From Halisarca cf. caerulea (lineage: Eukaryota > Porifera > Demospongiae > Chondrillida > Halisarcidae), in the NCBI GenBank assembly GCA_963170055.1, contig CAUJGJ010000001.1:691001-755000 (forward strand): a stretch of 64,000 nucleotides of DNA, in the 5' to 3' direction. Each line of letters begins with the position of its first letter. Position 1 is the first letter of the stretch. The notes under the pieces are model-generated. The model saw only the letters and a program-made list of their open reading frames with translations, was not told where the DNA came from and did no database searches. The position numbers and the translations under genes were made by a program. Positions 40,468-63,170 of this stretch are shown here, piece after piece.

Positions 40468-41213
40468 CGAATGCTAGTACTCTGCTGCGTGCATGTGCCG
40501 AGTTCAAATCTGCTAACTTTTTGAGGTCCTCAATTTGTGCATGATCCATCATATGGAAGGGGTGTGATTGTCCACATACGCCTGTTTGAATTGTACCTCT
40601 GTAAATATCATGCAAAGCATTTGATACTGACCAAACTCTGTGGAGGGCGCATACCACTGCCTGGTCTTTCAACTTATACTAGTTTGGTGTTTACATGCAA
40701 TTCTTTCTTTTCAGCAGAGGTACGACAAGTGCACTCTGAAATGCAATTACGAGCTTTGCTGGTGAACCATAGGAAGCATTATTGCAATGATTTCTGCTTT
40801 TAAGGCATGTCAAATTCAATGTAGTTTCTGTACGTGTTACTTGCTTTCCCTTTGTTGCTTCTATTTTCTCAATATAGGTACAAAACCTGTTCTCCAGGGG
40901 CTCAAAAGCTGTACAACTGCAAAAAGTGCTTCAAACTTTTCATTTAGCATAGTTTTTGATTCAGTTTTTGTACAAGTATATTCATATGTTATTACTGTGT
41001 GGTTTCTCACCTTTGTTGAAATGTACGGCGACTTGTGCACTTCGGAAATGACGCTTTTTCGACACACTTTGAGGTTTCTCGCAACAGCCGATTAATCAAT
41101 TAACCGTAACAAAGAATACTTCGTATACAACAATATAAATACAATACTAAACGTTACTTCCGTTTCCAATCCAGTACCTATGACGCTATGCGTTCGCGAG
41201 CGTTATAGCCTAG
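40468..41213. other. No gene recognised
   Basis: A short open stretch after a TTTTCAG near 40,713 has no recognisable homology. Confidence 0.35.
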
Positions 41214-41300
41214 TATCTATGGCTGGACCCACCTTTCCCTTTCCGCCCCCCGGCGCCTCGTAGGTGGGTCCAGCTGGCTGGACTAGTCCAACCATAGATA
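41214..41300. repeat. Inverted-repeat element with nested foldback
   Basis: TATCTATGGCTGGAC at the left is mirrored by GTCCAACCATAGATA at the right. Inside, CTGGACCCACCT and AGGTGGGTCCAG form a second inverted pair. Confidence 0.6.
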
Positions 41301-41819
41301 TCTACGGTCAAACCACAGACACTCTATATACTACGTCCATAGGCCAGGGAAGTAGACAGTTATTGTGAGTTCCCAGAATCAATGTTTTAATTTTTTTTCG
41401 CAAGCAAAAGCACGCTTAATCGTGATAGACTGCTGCCACTCAAGTTCTTCAGTGTCATTCACCACCACTTTTATGAACGTGTGTTCGTTTGTAGTATCTA
41501 TGGTTAATCTTTAACAATAATATGTATGAGCTTACCTGAAATCTTTATCCTGCTGGTGCAGCTTATTATGCAAATGGGGGAATCCTTCACTTATACTTGG
41601 ACACTTGGGGGAAATGATTTAATTCCACACTTGTGTGCTAATAGAATTTCTGTTTCTTCTTTACAGCAAGAAAACATAATACATACTAGTCTACTTTGGG
41701 GTAAAATCATTGTGTAATAGTGATCACTTTTTGATAGTGAAACAATGCAGGTATTGATATGGATGACTTTTTATATCAGTTTTACAAAATCATGCCTGTA
41801 GCCAGCAAGATTTAATCAA
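41301..41819. other. No gene recognised
   Basis: AT-rich sequence without coding or repeat structure that I can support. Confidence 0.35.
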
Positions 41820-43570
41820 TATAGTCTACCCTCCAAGAAGGATCCTGCAAGGAGATCAACTTTAAATGACAATGTATTCCTATTTTTGTACCTTAGCACA
41901 ACCACTTTTACTTCTTGAATAGTGATTTTAAAAGCCCTCAAATTGACTTGTTACCATGCCATTATATATATATATATATATTTTACCTCAATGATGGCAC
42001 CCTGGGCGGACCTGTAGACTGTGTTTTGTCGGACCTGGCCACTATTGAGGAAAGAGCGAAAGAGCTCGGCTTGAAGTTTAACCAGACAAAGTCTGAAGTG
42101 ATCTGCAAAGATGATGCCACCAGAGATTCCACCTTGACTTCGTACCCTTTGATTAAGATCATCGATCCAAGTGAGGCCATTCTCCTTGGTTCCCCCATTG
42201 GGAGCAAGTCTTCCATTGATAAATCTATTAGCTCCAAAATAGCTGCTCTCAAAGTCTTGGGTGAACGAATCACACTGTTGCAGGCACATGACGCCCTATG
42301 TCTGCTGCGGAGTGCATTTACACTGCCAAAGTTGCTATTCCTTCTCCGCACGGCCCCTTGCTACCAGTCCCAAAAGGTCGCAGATTTTGATCAATTACAG
42401 AGAGCCCTGCTGGAGTCCCTCTGTAATATCTCTCTGGATGATCATAGTTGGTCACAGGCATCCCTCCCTATTAACTCGGGTGGATTGGGTATACGTTCTG
42501 CTGTCCTGCTAGCACCAAGTGCCTTTCTTGCTTCAGCTGCAGGTTGCGAATCACTATCCCTCGCCATCCTTCCCAGGCGTTTTTCATCAGTCAATGCTCA
42601 GCTCAGACAGGAAGCTTTGAGCCACTGGCGGAGCTCTGTTCCATCTGATACAGTGGACCCTCCCACTGGCACTTCAGCCATCTCACAGAAAGCCTGGGAT
42701 CAGCCTGTTATCGAGGGTTGTTTCTCTACCCTCTTGGCTAACATCACTGCCAGTCCAAGAGAGAAAGCACGTCTCCTGGCTTCACAACAGAAAGAATCGG
42801 GGGCATGGCTTCTGCTCCCCCGGTTTCTTCTCTTGGACTTAGGATGTCCAATGCATCCATCCGCATTGCAGTTGCACTCCGTTTAGGCACACCCATATGT
42901 GCTCCTCATGACTGCACATTATGTGGCAGCCACATAGATGAATCGGGGGTCCACGGCTTGAGTTGCCGAAGATCAATTGGACGAGCACCAAGACATAGCC
43001 AACTAAACACCATCATCAAAGATGGCCTTGCAAGTGCTCATATCCCTGCCATACTGGAACCCCAGGGTCTATCCCGCACAGATGGGAAAAGACCAGATGG
43101 CCTTTCCATTACCCCATGGTCAAATGGTCGCCCATTGGTATGGGATGCCACTTGTTGGGATACCTTTGCTCCATCACACATCCTTCAGGCATCCCGTGGC
43201 CAGGGTATTGTGGCAGACATGGCGGCCCAGAAAAAATGGGGAGTCTATGAGGAAATCAGCCGTACCCACATCTTTGTGCCAATGGCGGTGGAGACCTCAG
43301 GTGTTTTTGGAAAAGAGGCTTTGATGTTTGTGCATGACCTAGCAAATTGTATTAGATCAGTGTCAAATGACCCTCTTGAATATTTGAGGCTTTGTCAACG
43401 AATCAGTGTATGTATCCAGAATTTTAATTGTGCATCCATTTTAGGCTGTAGTTCACAATCATAACTATTTCCTTTTAATTTTAGGTGTTCTGATACAATC
43501 ATGACTGTTTTCTTTTAATTTAAGTGTTCTGTTGTATTGTTACCTTTGGTATGTCATTTAAATAAATAAA
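41820..43570 (+). pseudogene. RLE-type LINE, 3' part (second lineage, copy E)
   Basis: It starts inside the reverse transcriptase: ILQGDQL (motif B, about 41,845), then YLNDGTLGG (motif C; YLDD is usual, so one Asp is lost). An AT tract sits between them. A long frame to 42,886 covers KELGLKFNQTKSE, LLGSPIG and LPINSGGLGIRSA. A frameshift near 42,810-42,820 moves to the frame holding the knuckle CTLCGSHIDESGVHGLSC, GRAPRHSQLN, KRPDGLSITPW, LVWDATCWDTFAPSH and the KKWGVYEE...AVETSG block. That is a canonical restriction-like endonuclease (RPD...D...K...Y). It differs clearly from the six-copy family. It is 5'-truncated and dead. Confidence 0.82.
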
Positions 43571-43571
43571 A
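43335..43571 (+). repeat. 3' tail of copy E, first copy
   Basis: The last coding bases and 3' UTR of copy E, ending AATAAATAAAAAATAAAA and a TA run. A near-identical second copy lies at 43,625-43,860. Confidence 0.85.
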
Positions 43572-43579
43572 AATAAAAA

Positions 43580-43624
<45 letters not shown>
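43572..43624. repeat. (TA)n microsatellite between tail copies
   Basis: About 45 bases of TA joining the two tail copies. Confidence 0.9.
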
Positions 43625-43627
<3 letters not shown>

Positions 43628-43860
43628 CCTAGCAAATCATATTAGATCAGTGTCAAATGACCCTCTTGAATACTTGAGGCTTTGTCAACGAATCAGTGTA
43701 TGTATCCAGAATTTTAATTGTGCATCCATTTTAGGCTGTAGTTCACAATCATGACTATTTCCTTTTAATTTTAGGTGTTCTGATACAATCATGACTGTTT
43801 TCTTTTAATTTAAGTGTTCTGTTGTATTGTTACCTTTGGTATGTCATTTAAATAAATAAA
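43625..43860 (+). repeat. 3' tail of copy E, second copy
   Basis: It repeats TGACCTAGCAAAT...ATTTAAATAAATAAA from 43,335 with only a few substitutions. It is either a severely 5'-truncated insertion into the first copy's tail or a tandem duplication. Confidence 0.85.
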
Positions 43861-43903
43861 TAAAAAAAAAATAAAAAAAAAATAAAAAATAAATATATAT
43901 ATA

Positions 43904-43957
<54 letters not shown>
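43861..43957. repeat. A-rich and (AT)n tract
   Basis: AAATAAA repeats followed by TA dinucleotides. Confidence 0.85.
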
Positions 43958-44177
43958 CCCCCAACAGTGGCAATCCAGCGAGGTAACGCTATCTCAATCA
44001 TGGGGACCTTCGAGCCATGACTATCAAGTGACTTGATCTAACTGATTGCCAGTTTATTGTGTTATTTATATATATATATATTGTTTGTTTGTTTATTTGC
44101 TGTAATTTATTAGGTTTTTTGTTAGGTGGTTATTTGCTAGTTCTTTGTCTTATGTTGTACCCGTTTGATTCAATTCA

Positions 44178-44408
<231 letters not shown>

Positions 44409-44715
44409 TATATATATACAGAGGTAGAAATAGCTTTTGATCTTTGCTAGGACAAATGGCTGACCCAGAATTATATTGTTAGGACATTTTGAGAATTGGT
44501 CAGCCATTAATGCCCATTGATTTTGTATCATACTCACAGTGGAATCTTTAACATATTGACGGTGGCTCAGATTTCAGTTTTAGCAGCTACGATAGAGGAC
44601 TTTACACACAAAGAAGTGTTGATCAGCCAAATGGCTGACCCAACTTGGTTTTGGTCAGCCTTGTTCGGAAAATGGCAGATGGAAGGTTGCTTTTTCTAGC
44701 CCTGTATATATGATA

Positions 44716-44832
44716 TGTTATAGTTATCACCCAAGTACGAGGACATTAGCTGTAATAGATACTACACTGAGGCGAAGCCGAGGTCGAGTAATCTATTACT
44801 GCTAATGTCCGAGTAAATTGGGTGATAATTAT
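44716..44832. repeat. Inverted-repeat element
   Basis: TATCACCCAAGTACGAGGAC and its near complement GTCCGAGTAAATTGGGTGATA are about 60 bases apart. Further inner pairing runs through ATTAGC / GCTAAT. Confidence 0.6.
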
Positions 44833-44869
44833 TATTACCCCATTAACACTGGAGAAATTCAGTGGTCTG

Positions 44870-45545
44870 GTGATCCATAGCAAGAATGGGCTTGGAGGCT
44901 TTGACAGTAAAAGCCAAAACGACGGACGGTGCAAAGAAGAAGGCACTCCAAAGCCTCTAACAGCAACAAATCCCAGTCAACCACGGCAAAACATTCTTTG
45001 TTAATCATGAAATCCTCATTGTGTTGGTAATCTCTGCCTAGCAATCCATAACAAGAATGGGCTTGGAGTCTTCGACAGCAAAAGTCAGAACGGCAGACAG
45101 TGCAAAGAAGAAGGCACTCCAAAACCCCAAACAGCAACAAACCCTGGCCAGACAACCACAGCAAAATGTTCTTCATGAAACATGAAATCCTCATTGCATT
45201 GGCAAACATCTTTGTCCAGTGATCCATAGCAAGAATGGGCTTGGAGGCTTCGACACCAAAAGCCAGAACGGCAGACGGTACAAAGAAGAAGACACCCCAA
45301 GAAACCCAAACAGCGACAAACCCCAGTCAACCACAGCAAAATGTTCTTCATGAAACATGAAATCCTCATCGCATTGGCAAAAGCCAGAATGGCAGACGGT
45401 GCAAAGAAGAAGACACTCCAAAAACCCGAACAGCAGCAAACCCCAGTTAACAACTGCAAAATGTTTTTAATGAAGCATAAAATCCTCATTGCGTTGGCAA
45501 ACATCTTTGTCCAGTGATTCATAGCAAGAATAGGCTCGGAGGCTT
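44870..45545. repeat. Tandem repeat, units of about 170-180 bp
   Basis: CAAGAATGGGCTTGGAG starts units at about 44,880, 45,052 and 45,232, with a shortened unit near 45,380 and a start of another at about 45,525. Each unit carries CCAGAACGGCAGACGG, GTGCAAAGAAGAAG, AACCCCAGTCAACC and ATGAAATCCTCATTG. Minus-strand cysteine-rich frames across it are products of the repetition. Confidence 0.85.
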
Positions 45546-45559
45546 CTACATATATTTAT

Positions 45560-46640
45560 ATATATTTATGGACCTTTCATGTCCGCAGGATAGATATCAG
45601 CATAGAAGACTAATTTATTGTATTTTGTAGTATGTAGATTGTCTTGCTCCCAATAAGACAGAATTCATGTATGGATATTGATACCGTAGGATTGGTATGT
45701 TATGTGAAGTAAACGTTATACGAATTTGACCACCACAGATGGTATTCAATTTTTAATTTTGTGATTTTCTTAACATGCAGTATTGTGTGGTATCAGACAT
45801 GAAGCATAGTGTGATTTTTATTTATGCTATTTTCTTTGAAATAGCATAATAGCATAACTAAAACTACAGCATAACTTTCCATTGCTTCGGTATTCTATAT
45901 TGATATATCAATCATTTTTGTAGGATTCCACAATGAATGAATTATCAAGGACCTGATGGTAGAAATTCTTCAACATGCTGGATTAATGTAGAGATGTTTT
46001 ATCTTTGGACGGATAGGACAGTTTTTAGTTTATGTACCTGAAGAAGCCCAAGTGGGTAAAACGCTGTACAGTTTTTTGATTAGTTGTGGACAAATTATGA
46101 CATTTGCAATCTGTTCAAAGATAAAGCATCTCTAAATCAAAGACCTGATTGAACACTTATTATTGTTTGAGACATTTTTACTGTATTTCCTATGCTTTAA
46201 GGCAGAATGTAGAAAACTGAATACCTTGGATTTCTCAAATTGAAACCGCATGAAATTCTTGTTATTAATAATTAGATACTAATTATCTTTCTTTTCCATC
46301 CTGTTCCTATCCCAGTGAAGAAGTTTAAGACAATATGAACCTACTACAGTAAAATGGTCAATGTAACCTCAGATTCGGCTACATGAAGCCTAAAAACAAT
46401 TTTCTCCAGGGAGCATTCCTGCGTCTCCCCTGTACATAGATGTTAATACCTCACCACTGCCTCCACCACCCCCCACAACAATGCATTATGTGATGTATTG
46501 CCTCTATTGACCATTGTTCTTAGGAGGCTTGGTCTATATCCTGTTGTCTGTGAGTTTGATCAATATTCATTTAAGTTTATGTCTGTATTTTGTGTAGGTA
46601 TGAAATTCTCCACTAAAGGCAGAAATTAATATTGGTAAAC
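45560..46640. other. Region upstream of AGA, no gene
   Basis: The sequence before the AGA start codon. It holds a short inverted pair near 45,820-45,860 (TATGCTATTT / AAATAGCATA) but no coding region. It presumably contains the AGA promoter; no clear TATA element or CpG cluster was identified. Confidence 0.4.
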
Positions 46641-57423
<10,783 letters not shown>

Positions 57424-58080
57424 GTATGTGTTTGCTTATATATACATTTGCATATATAAGCAGTGTTAGAAATAGCGGTCAGCTTTCAGACATTGTCTGA
57501 CCATTTTGGCATTTAGTCCAACCCAAAAGAAGTTTGGGTCAGATATTTGGCTCAGCACTACCTAATGTTCAGTTCACACACACAGTGCTGTTACCAAGTC
57601 ATTTGTACTGGGAATGTCTACTTATGCTTTCATTACTTGTTAATGCGTACATACGTATCTACTGTGGCACATGTGTATTTCTCCAACAATATGTCCGAGT
57701 AAATCTGAAATTGTCTGATCCAAAAGGATTATGCTAGGATACTTGTCCATCTGCCATTTGCACCTTACTGTATTTCTAACACTACATAATGTAAGTTGCA
57801 GAGGATTTTCACTTCATTGTCTTGAGTAGGGGAGATGGCGGACTTTGGTTGCCTTCACCCCTAGTTTGGGTGGCGAATGCAACCCATATATCAAGTGAAG
57901 AGGCTGTGTTAAGTAAATTTGCCGATTTGAGTGTAATTTCTATAGCAAGTAAGCTAGTGCTACTGTGACAATTGTTGACAATTTTCCCTAGTCACATGGG
58001 TGTAATCCTTATATCAAGTGGGTTACATGAAGTGTGGTTCTTGTATTCATAATTTCTTCGAAGCTGTTTTATCATACACA
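57424..58080. other. Downstream of AGA exon 4, no gene
   Basis: It presumably belongs to AGA intron 4. No further AGA exon was recognised here. Confidence 0.45.
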
Positions 58081-58166
58081 TACATGTGTGTGTGAGCACA
58101 CACACAGGTACACACACAGACACACACACACACACACACATACGCACACATACACATTTACCACAT

Positions 58167-58201
<35 letters not shown>

Positions 58202-58283
58202 CATATATGCGCATGCACACACACATGCACACACACACACACACACACCACACACACACTCACACACACACACACACACACAC
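58081..58283. repeat. (CA)n microsatellite
   Basis: About 200 bases of CA with TG/TA interruptions. Confidence 0.9.
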
Positions 58284-58599
58284 GTGTAGCAAATGATTGC
58301 AAATTATCTTTCGATAATGCTTGAGAGGCAACATCAAACTTTTTCGTCATACTGTATGATGTCATGGCCTGCATGTATGAGAATTTATAGAATAACTATA
58401 ACTATTTTAAATTACCTCAAATTCACAAAATCAGATATTTTACAATTTTTTGGTTGGGCATTTTCAGCATTTATTGTTGCCAATGCAAAGTCATAGTAAG
58501 GAGAATTATTGCATTAGAAATAAAGGGGCGGGGTCAATGCCCCTCAGCTAAAAGATAAATTAGGGGAGAGTAATAGCCCCTCCCCATTCCACCACCTAT

Positions 58600-58750
<151 letters not shown>

Positions 58751-58880
58751 TATACTCTAGACACACTATTTAGACAATGTAGACAGTCTAGACACACTAG
58801 GCATGTGCACTCTAGACACTCTAGACACACTATACACTCTAGACACACCAGACACTCCAGACACACCAGACACTCCAGAC
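58751..58880. repeat. Short tandem repeat (CTCTAGACACAC type)
   Basis: 10-12-bp units CTCTAGACACACTA, ACTCCAGACACACCAG and close variants. They seem to grow out of the adjoining CA array. Confidence 0.8.
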
Positions 58881-58914
58881 TTTTCCCTCCGATGTAACGT
58901 CCGACATCCGAGAC

Positions 58915-59092
58915 AAGTGGAACCTGTCTATTGTGGTCACTGTGTAATGCAGCCACCTGTCTATACCAGCCACTAATTCTTCTCCGAATCAGCAGTAATG
59001 TATGGTATTCTACCTCATTAAAGCAGCCACCTGTCTATAACAGCCAAAAAATTTCGCCCCAATGGTGACCGCAATAGACAGGTTCCACTGTA
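58915..59092. mobile_element. pogo-like MITE (AACCTGTCTATTG type)
   Basis: AAGTGGAACCTGTCTATTG at the left and CAATAGACAGGTTCCACTGT at the right. GCAGCCACCTGTCTATA occurs twice inside. The element at 44,307 is a deletion derivative of the same family. Confidence 0.72.
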
Positions 59093-59210
59093 TTCTGAAA
59101 CAGTTTTATCGCTTCGATTCTGAAATACTTTCGGCTTGTGCCCCGAAATGCATTCGGTGCAAGCTTCATTCAAGGACTTTATCCCTCCGACATACAGGTG
59201 TCACTCCGAA

Positions 59211-59406
59211 ACCCACTAGAAGTGTTCCGAAACACTTTCGGCTCATGTTCCGAAACGCATGCGGCGCAAGCTTTTCACGTTTCAGTTGCGGTGTCCTTCT
59301 TGGCTTCCGTACCCACTAGAAGTGTTCCGAAACACTTTCGGCTCACGTTCTGAAACGCATGCAGCACAAGCTTTTCGGGTTTCGGTTGCGGTGTCCTTCT
59401 CGGCTT
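59211..59406. repeat. Two tandem 98-bp units
   Basis: ACCCACTAGAAGTGTTCCGA begins both units (59,211 and 59,309). Each ends GGTGTCCTTCT.GGCTTCCGT. A related partial unit precedes them, and an inverted part follows (59,415-59,480). Confidence 0.8.
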
Positions 59407-59480
59407 CCGTATTTCATACAGAAGCCGAGAGGGACACCACAACTGAAATGCGAAGAGCTTGCGCCGCATGCATTTTGGAG
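59395..59480. repeat. Foldback end of the 98-bp array
   Basis: CTCGGCTTCCGTAT is followed by ATACAGAAGCCGAG and then an inverted version of the unit (GAGGGACACCACAACTGAAA, GCTTGCGCCGCATGC), so the array folds back on itself. Confidence 0.7.
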
Positions 59481-59599
59481 CACAAGCCAAAAGTCGCCGA
59501 ATTCACAGATTTGTTAAGAAAAGTGGTAAAGCTATTGCCATATCTGCCCTAGTGGTTTTTCTAACTCTGCATGCCTACAACCCCACCCCACCCCCTCAC

Positions 59600-59638
59600 A
59601 CATACACACACACGCACACACACATACACATGTGCACA

Positions 59639-59682
<44 letters not shown>

Positions 59683-59690
59683 CACACATG
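59600..59690. repeat. (CA)n microsatellite
   Basis: CA repeats with ACACAT interruptions. Confidence 0.9.
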
Positions 59691-59929
59691 CGAAGTTCAA
59701 CACACTTTTTTCACTTCAATCATTATTATTCAACCACAAACAATAAGTGAGGGTTACCAATAAATGATAAAGAAAGGAGTCAGATCAAAAGAATGCACTT
59801 CCTACATGATTGACAAGAAACATGGCACATGCAGTGGGTTAACCATTTCACTGACTCAGAAAGCAAAAAGGGCATACAAAGGCAACTACTATACGTAGTT
59901 CTGGAGTCTATTTAAGAAAGTGCAGGTCT

Positions 59930-61215
59930 AAATTAACAGGTTACAACTATTGAGAAAAGCCAGACAAAAGGAAACAGCATAGTACTTAACAGAAAGGCTA
60001 TCTTGTATTCTGGCAGCATCAGATGATAAATGATCCCATGCTTGCAGGCTTTGCTAGGGATACAAGAAGGGTTCTTCACTCCTTTGCAGTGGGCTGGCAC
60101 AGCTGCCAGAGTCCAGACAAAAGTAGCTTGTCCAAAATTCCCTGAACCGACTTGGGTTGTCAATAGGCAAGCTTTGTACCCATTGCTGGTACACAGATGC
60201 AAGCTAGAGATCCTCATATCTGTCCCTTCCTCCTCTCTGTATCTGCAAAGTTATCTTTATAAGGTACAGTGAGTTGGACGAGCATTCAGTGCTTCTCATT
60301 CCAGATAACTATGTCAGGTTGTTCATCAATTACAGCAATGTGGACAGGGAAAGTATTTTGCTGGCCAGGAAGATCTGCAAGAATGCTTGACCTCTTCAGA
60401 TGGGTGGCAATGAAGGTGTTGATAAGGGACAGAACAGAGTCATGCCTCTTATTAAACCTTTGGAGGACGAGAGCTTCCTCACATTTGTTAAGGATGTATG
60501 TGTTTGAAGGTCTGTGTGGGGAAACTGCAGAGCTAGCACTGAGCAGAGGCTTGACGTCTGTACCAGAGGGTAAGGTTTGCATTGGATGGAAGAGTGAGTG
60601 TCAATGGCAGCATTGTAAGCAAACCTCATCTCTCTGTCAGGGAGGGAAGAGACGGCCTCAGTCCAGCATGAGAGGTCACAATCCATGCAGAAAACTCTAC
60701 CCTGAATGTTAAACCTGGTGAGATGTGACCGGCGAGTAGCAGAGTCATTGTCCAAGATGTGGTGAGCTACTGTATTAAGTTGGCACTTGCTACAGGTAAA
60801 GCCTTGTGACTGGACTTCACTGACGACAGATGGTGGGCAGAACTTGCCCTTGTGACTACTGGTGGACTTCTCTGCAAGGGCTCATACAGAGTTGTCTCTT
60901 AAAGTCCTGAGAAGGACATGCCTGGAAGCCTGTTGCTGCTCATACAAGTTAGACAGGGCTGGTAAGGCAAGTCCTCTGTCTTCCAGGGGCAAATAGAGGA
61001 GCTCCTTGGGGAGCATGCAACCACTTTTTCAGGAACTTGGTGGCTTTGGATTCCAACTGACATTCAATCCAGGAGATGGGAAGTTCCAACACTCTAAAGC
61101 CCCAGGTGAGGCATGGGCAGATGTCATCCTTGTACAGCTTGATTTTCTGCTTGACAGTGATGAGAGACAATGTTGCCAGGTCAAATAGTGAAAAAATCCT
61201 GAATATCGTTGGCAT
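59930..61215 (-). pseudogene. RLE-type LINE relic, C-terminal part (third lineage)
   Basis: Minus strand from 61,215: LYKDDICPCLTWGFRVLELP, SWIECQLESKATKFLKKWL (the thumb segment of a retroelement common in cnidarians and sponges). Then broken frames give SQGFTCSKCQ, MRFAYNAAIDT and a Zn-knuckle-like block. Finally RHDSVLSLINTFIATHL, SILADLPGQQNTFPVHIAV and QPDIVIWNE follow; PDIVIWNE is the PD motif of a restriction-like endonuclease. It has many stops. It shares no wording with the six-copy family or with copy E. Confidence 0.7.
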
Positions 61216-61509
61216 ACCAATGCATACAGGATCGACAATGTATCATGCTAATCTTTATACGGGCATTTGCAGCCAAACCACTCACAAATGTATGATATAA
61301 TAGCAAATATTGTAGTAAAGCCCGCAACTGTTGCACAATCTATGCTGCACACAATGGATCTGGCAATGCCAGGCTACTAGTCAAATCTGTTGATATCAGC
61401 ATGTTATACTGTAGGCTATCCAGCTGTAAATGCCTTTCAGATCATTAAATCTGTAAAATGGGGATAAATCCGTAGACCTGGCAACACTGGGGGTAGGAGT
61501 CAACTTTAT

Positions 61510-63170
61510 TGAGAAGACACTACACAAGGCGATCCATTGGCCATGGCCATGTATGCACCCACAGTGACACCACTAATCAACTAGCTGTAAGATCCTAATG
61601 TCAAGCAGGTATGGTTCGCAGATGTCATCTCTGCTTCTGCTCACCTACACTCACTGTGTAACTGGGGGGACAGACTATTGAACATGGTACAGCTTTTGGG
61701 TACTTCCCAAATATAGAAAATCATGGATAGTTGTCAAAGTAGAAAGTTTGGGAGGAAAGCAAAAGAAATATTTCAGAATATCGGGATAAACATCACAATA
61801 GAAAAGGTATAAGAAACCTTGGTATTGCTCTTGGAGGCACCGCATTTGTTGAGAACTTTATACAGATGAAAGTTGATTCATGGGTTGCAGAAATTCAATT
61901 ATTAGCTGAAATTACAAGATGTCAGCCCCATGCTGCCTATGCATCTTGCGCACACTGTGTAATGAGCAAGTGGAACTTTATGTGGAACATGCTTACAATA
62001 CCTGCAATCGCCACCCTGTTACAGCCTCTTGAAGAAGCTATTTCAACGAAACTGATCCCTGCTATTGTTGGCCATTCTACTGTCAGTGCCTTAGAAAGAG
62101 AGCTCATATCACTCCTGACCCACCTTGGAGTTCTTGGAATGCCCAATTCAACTCAACTCAACAAACAGATATCCTACACCAATACTCCAGGCAAATTACG
62201 GCCTCAATGGCAGCTGTAATCATTCAACAACATCAGATGTCCCTGATCAAATAGAAGGCCATCAAGCCAACACAAGATATAAAATCCACTAACAGAAGAA
62301 ACAGCATCAAAAGGAAAAGCTAGATGATCTAATAAGCAAGCTACCTCCTAACATGAAGAAAACTACACAGATGGCATGTGAGAAGGGAGCATTAATTGTC
62401 TCACTTCACTTCCCTTGGAAAAACATGGATTCTTTCTTCATAAGGGAGACTTCAAAGATGCTTTGGCTATGAGGTATGGATGACAGCCAACGTGATTACC
62501 CAAGAATTGTGTTTGTGGACACATGTTTGCTGTTGATCACTCACTGACTTGCTTGTGTGGTAGTTTTCCTACTGTCTGACATAATGAAGTCAGGGACATT
62601 ACAACTGAACTTATGTCTGAAGTGTGCCACAATGTTAGTGTAGAACCATTATTGCAACCACTATCAGGAGAAACACTCAGTGATAATTGTGAAGATGGAG
62701 TCCGCCGTGAAGTGGTGGCAGACAACTTTTAGGGTGCAAATTAAAAACAATGTGTATTCTTTGATGTAAGGGTATTTTACCCTCTAGCACCAAGCTGCTG
62801 CTAGAGTCTTGCTACAGAACTAAGGAACATGAGAAAAAGCGCTCGTATGATGAGAGAATCAGAGAGGTTGAAGGCTTGAGGAATAATTGCACCACTCGTA
62901 TTTTCAACATCAGGAGGAGTTGGGGCATTAGCTGATCGATACAATGTGTACCAAAGACTGGTCACTTTGATTGCCAAGAAGAGAAACCAATCATACAGTA
63001 CCACCATCAGGTGGATTCGATTTCACCTTATATTTGCTTTGATCAGACCGCCATACTCTGCCACAGAGAACATCGATCTCGGCAAGGATGCCCAGACAGG
63101 AGTAATCATGCAACAGACATAATCATGGCCACTGGAGAGAGCAACATCTATACGATTCTATAGTAACTGT
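61510..63170 (+). pseudogene. RLE retroelement family copy H
   Basis: It starts near motif B (DPLAMAMYA, about 61,540) and VWFADV (motif C damaged, about 61,610). The best frame (61,866-62,219) reads WVAEIQLLAEITRCQPHAAY, ATLLQPLEEAISTKLIPAIV, ALERELISLLTHLGVLGMPN. Degenerate knuckle and endonuclease blocks (EVRDITTELMSEVCHNVSVE, CVFFDVRVFYPLAPS, EKKRSYDERIREVE) lie at 62,580-62,880 in changing frames. Dead. Plus strand, like the other five copies. Confidence 0.75.

Noticed and set aside
40490..40530. tRNA-like GAGTTCAAATC box
   Set aside because: No matching A box, acceptor stem or anticodon arm at the right distance.
44859..45522. Minus-strand Cys-rich frames (SLLLCTVCRSGF type)
   Set aside because: Products of the tandem 175-bp repeat; the frame is not kept between units.
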